DNA of 64,000 nt from Carex sylvatica (GCA_964058845.1 CAXKVR010000006.1:372001-436000), one strand, 5' to 3'; counted from the stretch's first letter, positions 24,905 through 35,590 are shown. Translations and numbers: made by a program. Notes: generated by a model from the letters alone, not told the origin.

Positions 24905-25293
24905 CTTACAATAATCCAAATTAAAGAAACATCTAAAACAATTTTGCCAATCAAGTATTAAAAATGGTAAAGTTTATAATTATCAGCACATTCTCAAGAA
25001 TAAAAGAATACTGATCCCCTTTTGAAAATGTTAGTCTTTAATTCTAACATGACAGTAGATAATGACATGAAAATATCTGTGATTGTATTGCACTTGCAGC
25101 TTATAAAAAATACTAAGCAATCATACTTCAGTAGTAATATATATATATGAGTTCCATTTTTTTCTTTGTTTTTTATGATACAGTACAATAAGAAATAAGC
25201 ACAAGAAACCCCACTTATTTCTAAACAAAGATGAAAATAGAGCCACCACTAATTTCTCTCCTTCACCAGAATAAACCACTGGTAGGCTGGTAG

Positions 25294-25800
25294 CTAGCTA
25301 GCGGGCTTGCGCCACAGTCCGTCTGAAATCAGCAGCAGTGACAGCAGCGCAAGATTCGGGACCAGAAACAGAAGCAGTTGGGGAACCCGCGGTCCATGCC
25401 GAGGCCTCCTGATCCGCTTCCTGGCGTAGTCTCTGAGCTCCTGAGGGCCCCAGCGTTGAGGCGGAGGGTCAACACCGGAGGAAAGGATGCAAGGTGGGGG
25501 TTGCTGGAAGGGGCAGAGAGAACGCCAGGTAGTGTGAGGAAATCCGAGTCGGGAAGCGCGAGAGAAGAAGAAGGAGAGAGACCAGAAGGGGAGAGCAGTT
25601 GGAGAGTGGCAGAGGAAAGGAGGGAAGGACCAGTCGAGGAAGCAAGGTGCATGGAGAGAAACGAAGAATTGGGAATGGAGAGATGGGGTTAGGGTTTGGT
25701 GCGTGAGGATGTGAGAAAGGGTTTCAATCCGGTTTGGCCATGATGGGGTGGAGGAGGAGGAAGAGGAGGAGGAGACACTGGTGCTGCTATTGCTACCCAT
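25294..25800 (-). CDS. Small conserved-looking plant protein with C-terminal membrane anchor
   Basis: One exon of 168 codons. The N-terminus is a Ser run (MGSNSSTSVSSSSSSSS), followed by RIETLSHILTHQTLTPSLHSQ, a Cys-Pro patch (APCFLDWSFPPFLC), RLGFPHTTWRSLCPFQQPPP, and a basic stretch ARKRIRRPRHGPR. The end is a single hydrophobic segment, LLLFLVPNLALLSLLLI, with a very short tail, suggesting a tail-anchored membrane protein. I recall similar uncharacterised proteins in other plants (same HILTH and CPFQQPPP blocks), but cannot name a domain or function. The GC-rich base composition relative to flanks supports real coding. A long antisense frame on the plus strand (25378-25692) is most likely a shadow. 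Confidence 0.72.
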   Translation of the reverse strand: MGSNSSTSVSSSSSSSSTPSWPNRIETLSHILTHQTLTPSLHSQFFVSLHAPCFLDWSFPPFLCHSPTALPFWSLSFFFSRASRLGFPHTTWRSLCPFQQPPPCILSSGVDPPPQRWGPQELRDYARKRIRRPRHGPRVPQLLLFLVPNLALLSLLLISDGLWRKPAS

Positions 25801-26614
25801 CAGGAAGGATCAGGCATTATCTCATTATCTGTGGGAACTAGGAGACGAGGATCAGAGATAAATTGAGTTTATGGGCCAGTAATGGGCCCGTAATGGGCCT
25901 GATGTTCTTCTATCTCCTTGGATCCTGAACAGACATGCAGCTAAATTCATCGTAACGCAGATTTCTGTTGCTGATTAATTTAGGTAGTTCAACATGTATC
26001 GTACCACTTAATAAAACCCAGTTATGGTTCAGTAGGCATTGATTATCACTTTATGACACAGTGAATTAGATCAGGCTTAATCAAACACTTTCAGATCTTA
26101 ATTATTCATGCTCACTGTTTTCTATTTTTCCATTTTTTTTTCTTTTATTAAATCTGATGATTTAACTTTATTTCACTTATAAAAATATTTATTTTACTTC
26201 ATCTTAATTCATCTTGAAATACTTTCAATTATATTAAAACACAATAAAATATTTAAATCACCAGTAATTTCACTTTTCAATTTGGATTTTAATCACGAGA
26301 AGGTTACAAGCAATTGGGGTGCAGAAATGATTGATTTCCCTTTATAATTCAAAAGGCTTATAAATTTTGTGTGTAATATATATTCATTTTAATAAAATAT
26401 TACAGGTTTTTCCTTTATTAATAAAATATTTGTTTGAAAATGAAATTCTCCCTAAAACATTTCTTGTTGGAAATTATTTTTATCATATTCAACCTCGTAA
26501 ATTTCTAATTATAAATAGGCAAATAATTCAGACTACTCAGAAGAGTATCAAACTATCAACCAATTAAAAAGAAACATATCACAAAGATGTCGACTCTCAT
26601 GCTGGACAATTGAT
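25801..26614. other. AT-rich intergenic DNA, upstream flank of the small membrane protein gene
   Basis: No coding region supported; it should contain the minus-strand promoter near 25800-25950. Confidence 0.4.
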
Positions 26615-27035
26615 GTCCCACATAAAAGTGGAAAAAATGTGTTGTGTCATGTAATATCGTGTCATAATTAATACGTTATGATTCTGGTCTTGTACGGTGT
26701 CATGCTGTAATTAAGTTAATTTTTCACGTGTTGTGTTGTATATACCGTGACTAAAATATTAAGGGGTGTCACGCCACGTGAGTCATGCCATGTCCAAATG
26801 TACCGTGATAAAACATGACTCACGTGACCATTTAATCATAATTTAAGTTAGTCTATTCAAGATTCACTATTTGATCAATATCTAATGGTCCTATTACACG
26901 TAACTCGCGTGAGCACGTGCTGTGTCGTGCTGTGCCGAAGTTTCAAAAGATGGTCACGGCACGTAACTGATATGTGTGCCATGTCGTTCCGTTCTGTGAC
27001 GGATTCGGCTCAGCCGTGTCATTTTTCCCACTCTA
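26615..27035. mobile_element. Possible non-autonomous element with CACGTG/CGTGCC repeats
   Basis: GTGGAAAAAATGTG near 26629 and CATTTTTCCCAC near 27021 are imperfect inverted repeats, and the interval is full of GTGTCATG / CACGTGA motifs in both orientations, like the subterminal arrays of the hAT elements in this window. No TSD was identified. Confidence 0.45.
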
Positions 27036-27884
27036 GTTCCAGATAGACAGATGTGAGGACCCTTGACACGGTGAGGCGGAGTTGAGCGCGTCACAGAAGA
27101 TCGAGATGGTTGTTTGGGCTGGAGGGGTCCAGTTGCATCCCTGAGTAGCAGGATACCAGGCATAGTTTGACAAGACGAGAGCAGACCAATGTCACCAAAG
27201 CCTTTGATCACATGATGTTTCTGATATAATGAGAAAAAGAAAGAGAGAAGATGAATGCAAAGGTGAAAAAAAGGGGACCATGTATTCCATCCTCTTCGAG
27301 ACAACCAGCCATGCATATGCATTGCCTTCTCCCCTCACATGGCTCTGGACCCCACCTCTGACTTCCCCAAACAGTATCCAATCCCCCTTCCTTTCATTTA
27401 ATTAGTTAGAGATGATATTTGTTAAAGCAGCAATGGAATTATGGAGCCAAGAAAACAGAACTGTGCAATCAATGCTTTCGGCACCCATAAGAAGAAACTC
27501 TGTGTCTCTGACTCATATATTAAAGTCTTCTCTTCTTTTATTCAAAACCACATTAAACATATAATAATATTAATACGCATCTTTTTTTAGTTAACATAAA
27601 AAATAAAAAAATAAAAATGAATCCAGATCTGCTGTTACATGTAACAGATAAATTGTTTGTATCGTCCCAACAACCTTGGATACACATGCAAGTGTCTGTC
27701 AGAGAATTTCAAATTTCTAACTTTAAAAATCAACACTACTCCTGCTTTCCTTTTACTAAAAAAAGCAACCTAATAAAACCTTCCTCAGTTGCTCTCTCTT
27801 CTCTACATTTTTCTATTTATCCATCTACCTCTATTGCTCCAATTCTCTCCAAACCAGACCAGACCACAACAATTTTGAACCATC
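27036..27884. other. Intergenic DNA upstream of the ARM-repeat gene
   Basis: Contains the presumed promoter and 5' UTR of the gene at 27885. The longer minus-strand frame at 26954-27322 and the plus-strand frame starting at 27617 have no recognisable features, and I do not call them. Confidence 0.45.
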
Positions 27885-28904
27885 ATGAGCCGGAGCCAGC
27901 ACGCGCAACCGCAACCGAAATTGAAGACGCAACCACGCAGCGCCGCTCTCTTTTCCTGCGGCATCTTTCGCAATTGCACGCAATCCTCTCTCAGTCCCAC
28001 CGCTACTCCTCCCGCTACCTCCTCCGCTCCTTCTCCACCCGCTACGCAACTCACCACGGCCTCTCCCCCCTCTGTTCTCCCACCTATATCTCTTCCTCCA
28101 ACCTCCAATGCTGCCATCACTACTGCCCCCTCTTCTTCCTCTTCCTCTTCTTCATCTTCCACCTCTCAGAGCTTCACTCAATGGCGTCTCCCTGTACACC
28201 AGCAATCTCCATCCCCGCTTCCAGTTGGCCCTGCCACTGCTATCGCTCTTCTCCCTACGCCTTCTGAAACATACCACTCAGCCGAATGCCTCTTCGCCTC
28301 CGGCAATTCCCTCCAAGCGTTATGCCTCCTTGAACGAGCCTTCACACCCGATCCATCTCCTCCCAGTCCGTGTCCACCATCTGTCATGCTCGGCGTCGTT
28401 GCCGCTTTGCTTGACTCATCCACTGCAAAACCAGCAGCTAAGATGCTGCTAGCATTGCTACTCAACGAAAGAAACCGAGTCGAGGCAGCACGAGCTGGCG
28501 CAGCTGCTGCAACACTGGAAGCAGTGATGGCATCGGGTCCAGCCGGTGCAACTGCCGAGAGAGGTCTAGCAGCATTGGAACTCCTATGTACAGTCAGCGA
28601 AGGAGCAGAGGCAGTGCGGAATAATCCGATAGCAGCACAAGCGTTAGCGTGTGCAGTGGAGAGGATGTCAGGGAGGGGCAGGGAATGTGCGATCGGAGTG
28701 TTAGCAGCGATCTACGGAGGAGGCGGAGGAGGAGAGGAGGAGGATGGGGTGGTGGAGGTTCCATCAGAGGTAGCGAGAAGTGTACTAGGAGCGATGCAAG
28801 GGGAATGCAGTGCAAGAGGAAGGAGAAAAGGGGCCCAGTTGCTGAAAGCGTTGCAGGAGACTGGTAGGCTGGATGTCGCCTGGGACGGGATTGGTGGCTG
28901 TTAG
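27885..28904 (+). CDS. ARM-repeat protein of the plant U-box (PUB) type, without a U-box
   Basis: A single exon of 339 codons. The first about 120 residues are low complexity (Pro/Ser/Thr-rich) but include the block ALFSCGIFRNCTQSSLSPT and SQSFTQWRLP, which I recall from plant U-box-less relatives of PUB ARM proteins. Residues about 150-335 are Leu/Ala-rich helices of armadillo type: AAKMLLALLLNERNRVEAARAGA, then GLAALELLCTVSEGAEAVRNNP, then GRECAIGVLAAIYGGGG, and RRKGAQLLKALQ near the end. No U-box is present in the 339 residues, so it would be a binding or regulatory protein rather than an E3 by itself. The start at CATCATGAGC was chosen because it includes the conserved N-terminal block. 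GC content is sharply higher than in the flanks. Confidence 0.8.
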   Translation: MSRSQHAQPQPKLKTQPRSAALFSCGIFRNCTQSSLSPTATPPATSSAPSPPATQLTTASPPSVLPPISLPPTSNAAITTAPSSSSSSSSSSTSQSFTQWRLPVHQQSPSPLPVGPATAIALLPTPSETYHSAECLFASGNSLQALCLLERAFTPDPSPPSPCPPSVMLGVVAALLDSSTAKPAAKMLLALLLNERNRVEAARAGAAAATLEAVMASGPAGATAERGLAALELLCTVSEGAEAVRNNPIAAQALACAVERMSGRGRECAIGVLAAIYGGGGGGEEEDGVVEVPSEVARSVLGAMQGECSARGRRKGAQLLKALQETGRLDVAWDGIGGC

Positions 28905-29839
28905 CATTTTCTTTTGTTTTAAGATTAGAGCTGTTGTATTTGTTTTAAGATTCGTGCGTGCGACCTATTGAGATTCATTAAACCAATCCTCTCCCTAATT
29001 AGTTAATCAAAGCACAAAATATTTATTGTTTGCAGACGTGAATATGTAAAATCAGGACCACTATAATAGAACGTTGAAAAGTTTATGATCCAAAGCTCTA
29101 TTTATCCAGAGAGGATCTAAGTTTTTCATTGAATATATCTCAGTCACTCATCAAAAGCATATTTCAATCTCAGCCTTTAATTAAAAATTTTGATTTTATG
29201 TATTTATTTCATGTTGTCAAATGTGTAGAAGTCGAAATTTAGTTACCATATACTTGCCACATGAAGATTTACATAGAAATTGTTTCATTTAAGACTTCTT
29301 TTTTTCTACGCGTCTTGATTTCTTCCCCGCGGCCTCTTTTTATATTATTTGGTTGCTCATTTCTTCTCCATTTGCTGAGTCAATTAGTTGCCTCCATTTT
29401 TATCAATTTCTTATGTTTTGTAATTAATTTCAATACTCTTTCTACTACTACAAAAATTATCATAATTAGTTTAAAAATGTATAATCAATTACTTTTGCAT
29501 ATTTTTAGAACCAAACACTTCTTTTTTACTCTCATTATTAACTAATACATCATCAATGCAGTAAAAAAGATTTGATATTTATTTTAGAGTTATTTACAAT
29601 TAATTATTTTCACTAAAATTAATTATTGACAATAAAGACAAATAATATATTATCAAACTTTAAAGCTATTGTTTTTTTTTATTATTGACTAATACATAAT
29701 AAAAAATAAAATAAAATTAATCACATCTAAATAAAATAATCATAACAATATTTCAATTTTCGTTGCAACGCACGAATACTTAATTAGTAATATGTAAAAT
29801 AATAAGCAGATGCGATGTGATGTGATCGAGTCTTGTGAG
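28905..29839. other. AT-rich intergenic DNA, no gene seen
   Basis: Presumed 3' UTR of the ARM-repeat gene, then AT-rich DNA. No element boundary fixed. Confidence 0.5.
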
Positions 29840-30046
29840 TCCATATCCTCTGCATTAACTCAAAAGAGAATCTTTTAAGTTAATGAATCTTGACCATTCG
29901 ATCTGTTTTAAGATTCATGTAAACTAGATTCGCACTTATATTAAAGATCTTCTATATCATAAGCAGTGGCCGAATTGGCTCCGTTTAAAATCAGATGGTT
30001 AACTCAAAAGATTTCTTTTTGAGTTAATGTAGAGGATACGCTTTCG
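29840..30046. mobile_element. Mutator-like MITE of the GAGTTAATGCAGAGGATAC family
   Basis: Left TCCATATCCTCTGCATTAAC and right GAGTTAATGTAGAGGATACG are inverted repeats, each containing an internal ACTCAAAAG...TTTGAGTT-type hairpin. The flanks share GTCTTGTGAG (29830-29839, 30047-30056), a 9-10-bp TSD. Confidence 0.82.
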
Positions 30047-30218
30047 GTCTTGTGAGGGTTCGTACCAGGAACAGCAAATTTTGGATCCGACAGGTGGGCA
30101 GGCCAAAACTGACAGGAACGCATCAGCCATAAATGTGGTTAGGTGTCTCGTACCAGATTGGCTTAAAAGGTACTGGCGCTATGTAATGTACCAGTTGAAG
30201 CTGAGTATGGGGAGTTCA

Positions 30219-31251
30219 CCGAAATTTTTATTAATATCCAAAAAAAATATATATATATCAGATTCTACCCACTTTTAGGTCGGATTTCTAAAATTACTCA
30301 AACCTGTCAAAATCTTACCAGTTTTTCAACTCCTTTCAGATTATTTTCTCCACAGTTTAAGAATTGGCACCAGATTCTCATTTTTTTTTTTTACAAAACA
30401 GAAATTTATTTTATTTATTTTTTTATTGAAATATTAGAAATGTTTAATATATTTGTTTGAAAATAGATGTAATACAATGTAATTTGATTTATTAGAAAAA
30501 ATGCGACAAATAATCCGGATCAACATTTTTCAAGTCGGATTTTTCGCAGATGTAAGAAAAATTAATATATTTCATTATGTGTTATTGGAAAAAAATAAAA
30601 ATACTTGAATTCTGAGTTATTGATTCCGGTTCAAAAGTCACTTCTAAGTAAATACATAAAATATTGTCATATTTCTAGTAATTTAATTTCTAAAAAGTTG
30701 TATCTATTTTTTTTTAAAAACATAAATTATTTAATGGTTGTTATTCAAAAGAATTTTGAAAATAAAAAACAATTTTTTAGAAATTAAATGTACTAAAAGG
30801 ATCACAATATTTTATGTATTACCTAGAAATGACTTTTAAACCGCGAGCAATAATTCAAATTCAAACATATTTATTTTTTTCCAATAACACATAAAGAAAT
30901 ATATTAATTTTTTTTACAGCTGCGAAAAATTTGGACTAAAAAATATTGTTCTAGGTTATTTGTCGCAATCTTTCTAATAAATCAATTTATATTGTATTTC
31001 ATCTATTTTTAAAGAAATATTTTTTAAATTTCAATACAAAAAAAAATTAAAAAAATCTGTTTTGTAAAAAAAAAAAAAAAACCGATGAGATTCTCACCGG
31101 GTTCTTTTCTTGAAACCAGTCAAAATCTCATTGGTCTCAATTTGAGAAAGTGGTGAGATTTTGATCGGTTTAGGCAATTTTTGAAATCCTGTGCAAAAGT
31201 GGGTAGAATTTGAAATTTACTAATTTTTTTGGATGTTAATAAAAATTTCAG
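30219..31251. mobile_element. 1.0-kb foldback element of the CCGAAATTTTTAT family
   Basis: Starts CCGAAATTTTTATTAATATCC-like and ends with the inverted ATTAATAAAAATTTCAG-type sequence; the terminal repeats extend through TCTACCCACTTTT / AAAAGTGGGTAGA. A second, inner inverted repeat pairs about 30400-30790 with about 30810-31080, so the element folds on itself twice. The flanks GGGAGTTCA / GGGAATTCA match at 8 of 9 bases. It appears to have landed in the tip of another MITE (family at 31254). Confidence 0.8.
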
Positions 31252-31253
31252 GG

Positions 31254-31702
31254 GAATTCAGATCCCCTCAGGTTACCTGACTCAGTGCAATTGAATCGGT
31301 CTGAAATTGGAATTTTTAGCATGGCACGAATCTCAAAGCACAAAAATACTGCCCCCTAACGCCATCCCCAGCACCCACCAGCTGAAATTAAATCTGAAAC
31401 GTCCATTTCAATTGTGTTGAGTCAGGTACCGAAGAGGATATGGATCTGAGTATGGGACTATGTGTGGATCATATTAGTAGTGTGGTGTGGCACTGGTATG
31501 TAGGATCCGTATCCTCCCGGGGTACTCGACTCAACACAATTGAAAAGGACGGTCTAGATTTAATTTTATCTGGTTCTCTCTCGGGATGGCTGAGGGGGCA
31601 ATATTATCTGTGCTTTGAGAGTCGTGCCAAGTTAAAAAGAACAATTTCGGACCATCCGATTCAATTGTACTCAGTCCGATAACCTGAAAGGGGTGTGAAT
31701 TC
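31254..31702. mobile_element. Two adjacent inverted MITEs with CCTGACTCAGTGCAATTGAA motifs
   Basis: 31254-31450 and 31503-31702 are each bounded by inverted versions of TACCTGACTCAnnnCAATTG, and the second is roughly the mirror image of the first. The outer right end is GTGTGAATTC. A related single copy is at 46351-46540. The short frame 31440-31682 is a translated repeat. Confidence 0.65.
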
Positions 31703-31946
31703 ATTGTATGCAGGAGCGTTCAAATTATTGGTTCGGTTAAAATCGAATTAAAATAGATAAATTAATATTTGATTTGATTTTGGAAAATATAATCAAATTA
31801 ATTGAATTAAATATGTTGACCTAATAATAATCGAATAAACAGAACAAAGTAAATTTTAATTTATTTAATTGAACTGAAATACGAGAGATTAAATTTCAGA
31901 ATGTCAACTCAAGACATACATAAATCAATACTTGAGTTTTTAAAAT

Positions 31947-32211
31947 TCTAATGGTCGATCCGAACCGTTCAACATGATCTCCATATGAACATGTACTTGC
32001 AAACCAAATTTTACATTTTTCAGAATTTTTTTACTATTTTTTTACATAGATAGAAAATCACTTGATTTGAATGGTACAGAATTTTCAAATCAAGTGATTT
32101 TCTATCTATCTAAAAAAATTCTAAAAAATATAAAATTTGGTTTGCAAGTACATATTCATATGGAGATCATGTTGAACGGTTCAGATCGACCTTTTTGAAA
32201 ACTCAAGTATT
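31947..32211. mobile_element. Foldback MITE with GATCCGAACCGTTCA core
   Basis: The ends AATACTTGAGTTTT and AAAACTCAAGTATT are perfect inverted repeats, and the arms pair almost completely, including TCGATCCGAACCGTTCAACA and its mirror. The central stem GAAAATCACTTGATTTGAA is specific to this copy. No TSD identified. Confidence 0.8.
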
Positions 32212-32467
32212 GAGCCGTTGCACGAAGACTCTCTATGCTACGCGTAACATATTAACATTTTCCATAATCACGAAAATAAATATTAAAATACATCTCAGTT
32301 GGATAAAAAATAAGAGAGAATAAATCAAACTAATATAAAAAATCAAAGTAATTCAAATAAATTTCGGTTTGTTCGCATCTTTATCTGTTAGCAGCAATCT
32401 AACGATTAATTATCACCCATTGCTCGTAGATTTCGTTTGCCAAGTCTTGAGTAATAGAGTAACAGCA

Positions 32468-32702
32468 CCGAAATTTTTATAAATACCCAAAAAAATAAGA
32501 AATTACAAAATCTACCCTGATTTTGAATGAAATTCGATAAACGCCCTATCCAGTTACTAAATAACCGGATAATTGATTTATTTCCGGTGACTACATTACT
32601 GGACTTGGAATAAATGTCCGCTTACTTACTAATCAAATTTCATTCAAAATCATGGTAGATTTCGTAATTTCTTATTTTTTTGGGTATTTATAAAAATTTC
32701 GG
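32468..32702. mobile_element. Mutator-like MITE (CCGAAATTTTTAT family), intact
   Basis: The first and last about 50 bp are near-perfect inverted repeats beginning CCGAAATTTTTATAAATACC. Perfect 9-bp TSD GTAACAGCA (32459-32467, 32703-32711). This is the cleanest reference copy of the family. Confidence 0.9.
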
Positions 32703-32711
32703 GTAACAGCA

Positions 32712-34065
32712 TGTATCTTAGTCAACAGTGAATGAAGACTCACCAACAGCTCTACGGAGTTAGTTAGTTCGGTTGTTAAGATGTTAGTTAGCAACAGTGA
32801 GTTGGTTAGAACTATGATTAAATAGTCTAAATCATAGTTAGTTGATGTAATTAGATTTGAGTTGTTACCTATAAATAGGAGATTCATCTACTGTAACACT
32901 AAGAATCAATGCAAAATCTTGCTTTACAAATTCATCTCTGTTAACTTTCATTGAGAATTTCAGTTTGTTTTATTGAATCGAAATAAGAGAGCATGAAAAT
33001 TTATCTGGTGAAGTAAATTAAAAATTCAACCAAAACGAACCATTGAAATCAAATTTATCAATTCGGCTAAAGACCAATTAAACTTGATTCAATGAACATC
33101 CCAAGGGGGGCAGCTGCTTTCCCTGGATTTTGAGTTTTATTGGTAATTTGTCGGTACTGATCAAGTAATTAGAATTATAAGTTAAAGTATTATAAATTAC
33201 AAGTCAGAGTATTGAAAACTATAAATCAATGCATTATTTTTTTATCGAGTATCCAATTAGTTAATGTATTTAAATTCTTATTTAATTCCGATTCGATATT
33301 TTTTTATCTTTCTGACGAAAATTATGAATCTGCTCCTGACCGTTGAAATGATTTTGTGAGGATTGAGATTAGAAGCTGTGATATAAAAATATGCTGTGTA
33401 GGATTGGATGGGGCATGTAAACGATGAGAGCTTTATACATATATCTTTCGCTAAAAGGATTAAATTTTAATTTCTTATTTACTCAGATCACAGTATTATT
33501 TATTTTTATCCATTGGTTTATATTTTTATTAATTTTTATTCATACATAAGTTGTACATACTGACGAAAACAACTAAATTATTCTTTCCAAGAATTTTTAA
33601 TTCAAGAAAATGGGGATATATAGCACTAGATGTGTCAATGACACCCTTTTATCTCATAATACGGATAAAGTAAGAATTTTTTTTTGTTAACTTATTTGGT
33701 AAGGATAAGAGTAAACTATTTCTTTCCATTATCTTACAAGTTATCTTATAATATGATTTTTAAAAATAAAATTATATATATAGATATATTTTTGTATGAA
33801 GATAATACATGATACAATAAAGTTTTGTATTTTACTAAATTTTCATAATACAAATTAGTAAAAAAAAAAAAAAATTCTTATTTTGAAAAATATTTTATTG
33901 AAAGTAAAAATCAAGATGTCAATAACATTTTTTTATCCGTTTACCTGATTTGCACCGCATTTGAAAAAACGGATAAGGGTAAAGATTTTTTTATGTTATC
34001 ATAAACGGGTAAAAATATGAAAATACCTCCACCAGATTCGTACTATACCCGTTGACACCCCTTAG
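32712..34065. other. AT-rich intergenic DNA with one possible hAT remnant
   Basis: No gene. From about 33625 (ATGTGTCAATGACACC) to about 34065 (CCGTTGACACCCCTTAG) there are imperfect inverted ends and a few GGATAAGGGTAA motifs, resembling a degraded hAT element, but no TSD could be fixed. Confidence 0.45.
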
Positions 34066-34200
34066 TAGCACAGTTGGCTAGGAAAAAGTCTGCAACTCAC
34101 CGCAAACGATATTTATAATACTCAAAGATCTAGAATTCGATTTTTCCTCACAGCTTCGCAGTCTTTGCAATAGTTTTAAAAAAAAAACAGTTTCATTCAC
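34066..34200 (+). mobile_element. tRNA-derived SINE, short copy
   Basis: TAGCACAGTTGGCTAGG matches a Pol III box A (TRGCnnAGTnGG), and GAATTCGATTTTTCC lies where a degenerate box B would be, about 55 bases on. The 3' part, CACAGCTTCGCAGTCTTTGC, ends in an A-rich tail. Reverse and forward remnants with the same 3' region are at 39179-39300 and 59900-60020. Family not named. Confidence 0.65.
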
Positions 34201-34438
34201 ATTGAACTTAATTACTTTGGAGTTTGGAGAAAAGCAAGAGGTCAATAATGAAAACTTAACATAAATTATAGTTTGTAGATATCCAAGTTGTTCTGCTTTG
34301 AATAAAACTTAAATTATAGTATGTAGATATCCAAGTTGTTTTGATGGGCGTTAGATCAAATTTGTTGCATTGCTCAGTAAGAGCTGTTCGATTTGCTTCA
34401 AATTTCGAACCAAATTCTATCTGATGTCTATCGAAATG

Positions 34439-34669
34439 GAGTCCACATCGTCTGCATTAACTCAAAAGAGTATCTTTTCAGTTAATACATATCGGTATCG
34501 GCCGTTTATATTTAAACAGAGTCTATCCGATCTTCACTTAAAATAAGGAGAATCTTTAATATTAGTGCGGATCTAATTTACACAAATATTGAAGTTGATC
34601 AGACGGTTCAGATACATTAACTCAAAAGATTTTTTTTTTTTTTTGAGTTAATGCAGAGGATACGAATTC
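34439..34669. mobile_element. Mutator-like MITE of the GAGTTAATGCAGAGGATAC family, intact
   Basis: Left end GAGTCCACATCGTCTGCATT, right end ATGCAGAGGATACGAATTC, with the usual ACTCAAAAG hairpins. Perfect 9-bp TSD ATCGAAATG (34430-34438, 34670-34678). Confidence 0.88.
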
Positions 34670-34708
34670 ATCGAAATGCCCCTTTCCCATTTCATAATAG
34701 CCTTTAGA

Positions 34709-35590
34709 TAGGGGTAAAGATTTTAACCAAGGTTCTAAATAGCGATTATAGCGGCATAACGAGGAGACAAAAAAAAAAAAAGTTATTACGAATAGCAAAA
34801 GCTATCATACATAGCGTTTTTTTTCTTTTCAAATTTTATATTTTATATTTCTACTAATTATCAACATAATCAATATTATAGAATTAAGCTAACAACTAAA
34901 TGATAACTAATCTAAATCTATATTTTTTATCAATTGCGCAAATAAGAAGGAAAAAAAAATCTAAAAAGTAACATTATTTAATAGTTCATATTTCATAGTA
35001 TTACATATTATAATAGACAAAGAATAATTAATTTTATAAGGTAAATGAAGTCAGTATACATATTTAAACATTTTATATATTATAATAATAATAATAATCA
35101 AAATCAGCTTTCAATCGAAACAAATGATAACACTTTTACAAATGAATACTATACGAAGAGCAATCAAAAGGAAGAATTAATATTTGAATATTTCTCGATA
35201 TAGAATGAGAGAATAAATCATGCACAAATAAAAACAAAATGATATAGTTTGGTTTAGCATACTTATCGTAGAAAATCATGAGAATTAAAAATAGAAATAG
35301 AAGAACAGAAATCCATATAAATTACAAAAAAAAAACCCATGTAACATACCGTGTCGCACATGGCGGTAATAGCGGTCAGGTATTACAGCTATAGCAGTCA
35401 TAGCTGAGTTAGCATACTTTTATCTCATAACGTAGCGTTTATGGTCCGAAAAAATTATAGCGCCGCTATAACTATCTATTTAGAACACTGATTTTAACAG
35501 AGCAGTTTTGGTTTCATGCAGGCAGCACCTGAACTATAGAATGAAAAATAGCATTGCACATGGCCGAAATTAGTCTGTTAAAATCTTTAC
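34709..35590. mobile_element. Small MITE split by a larger insertion
   Basis: Left end TAGGGGTAAAGATTTTAAC (34709-34727) and right end TCTGTTAAAATCTTTAC (about 35574-35590) are inverted repeats; flanks carry an exact CCTTTAGA (34701-34708, 35591-35598). Everything from 34728 to 35490 is a later insertion. Without it this element is about 110 bp. It resembles 2178-2301. Confidence 0.8.
34728..35490. mobile_element. hAT-type element of the TTCTAAATAGCG family, nested
   Basis: Starts CAAGGTTCTAAATAGCG and ends CTATTTAGAACACTG. Perfect 8-bp TSD ATTTTAAC (34720-34727, 35491-35498), taken from the host MITE's terminal repeat. At 763 bp it is the longest member seen here, AT-rich inside, with no coding capacity. 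Confidence 0.86.

Noticed and set aside
25378..25692. 104-codon plus-strand frame antisense to the small membrane protein gene
   Set aside because: The minus-strand frame has the conserved-looking blocks and membrane anchor; the plus frame is Arg/Glu/Gly-rich shadow sequence.
26954..27322. 122-codon minus-strand frame
   Set aside because: No domain, odd composition, and half of it lies in a repeat-like region with CACGTG motifs.
27617..28267. 216-codon plus-strand frame overlapping the ARM-repeat gene
   Set aside because: The frame at 27885-28904 contains the conserved SCGIFRNCTQ and ARM helices; the 216-codon frame has none and runs through the AT-rich leader.
30081..30278. 65-codon frame just upstream of the foldback at 30219
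   Set aside because: It crosses the element boundary and has no motif; I could not support it as a gene fragment.
33625..34065. Possible hAT element with GTGTCAATGACACC / GTTGACACCCC ends
   Set aside because: The ends are imperfect and no 8-bp duplication could be matched, so it is mentioned only under the intergenic entry.
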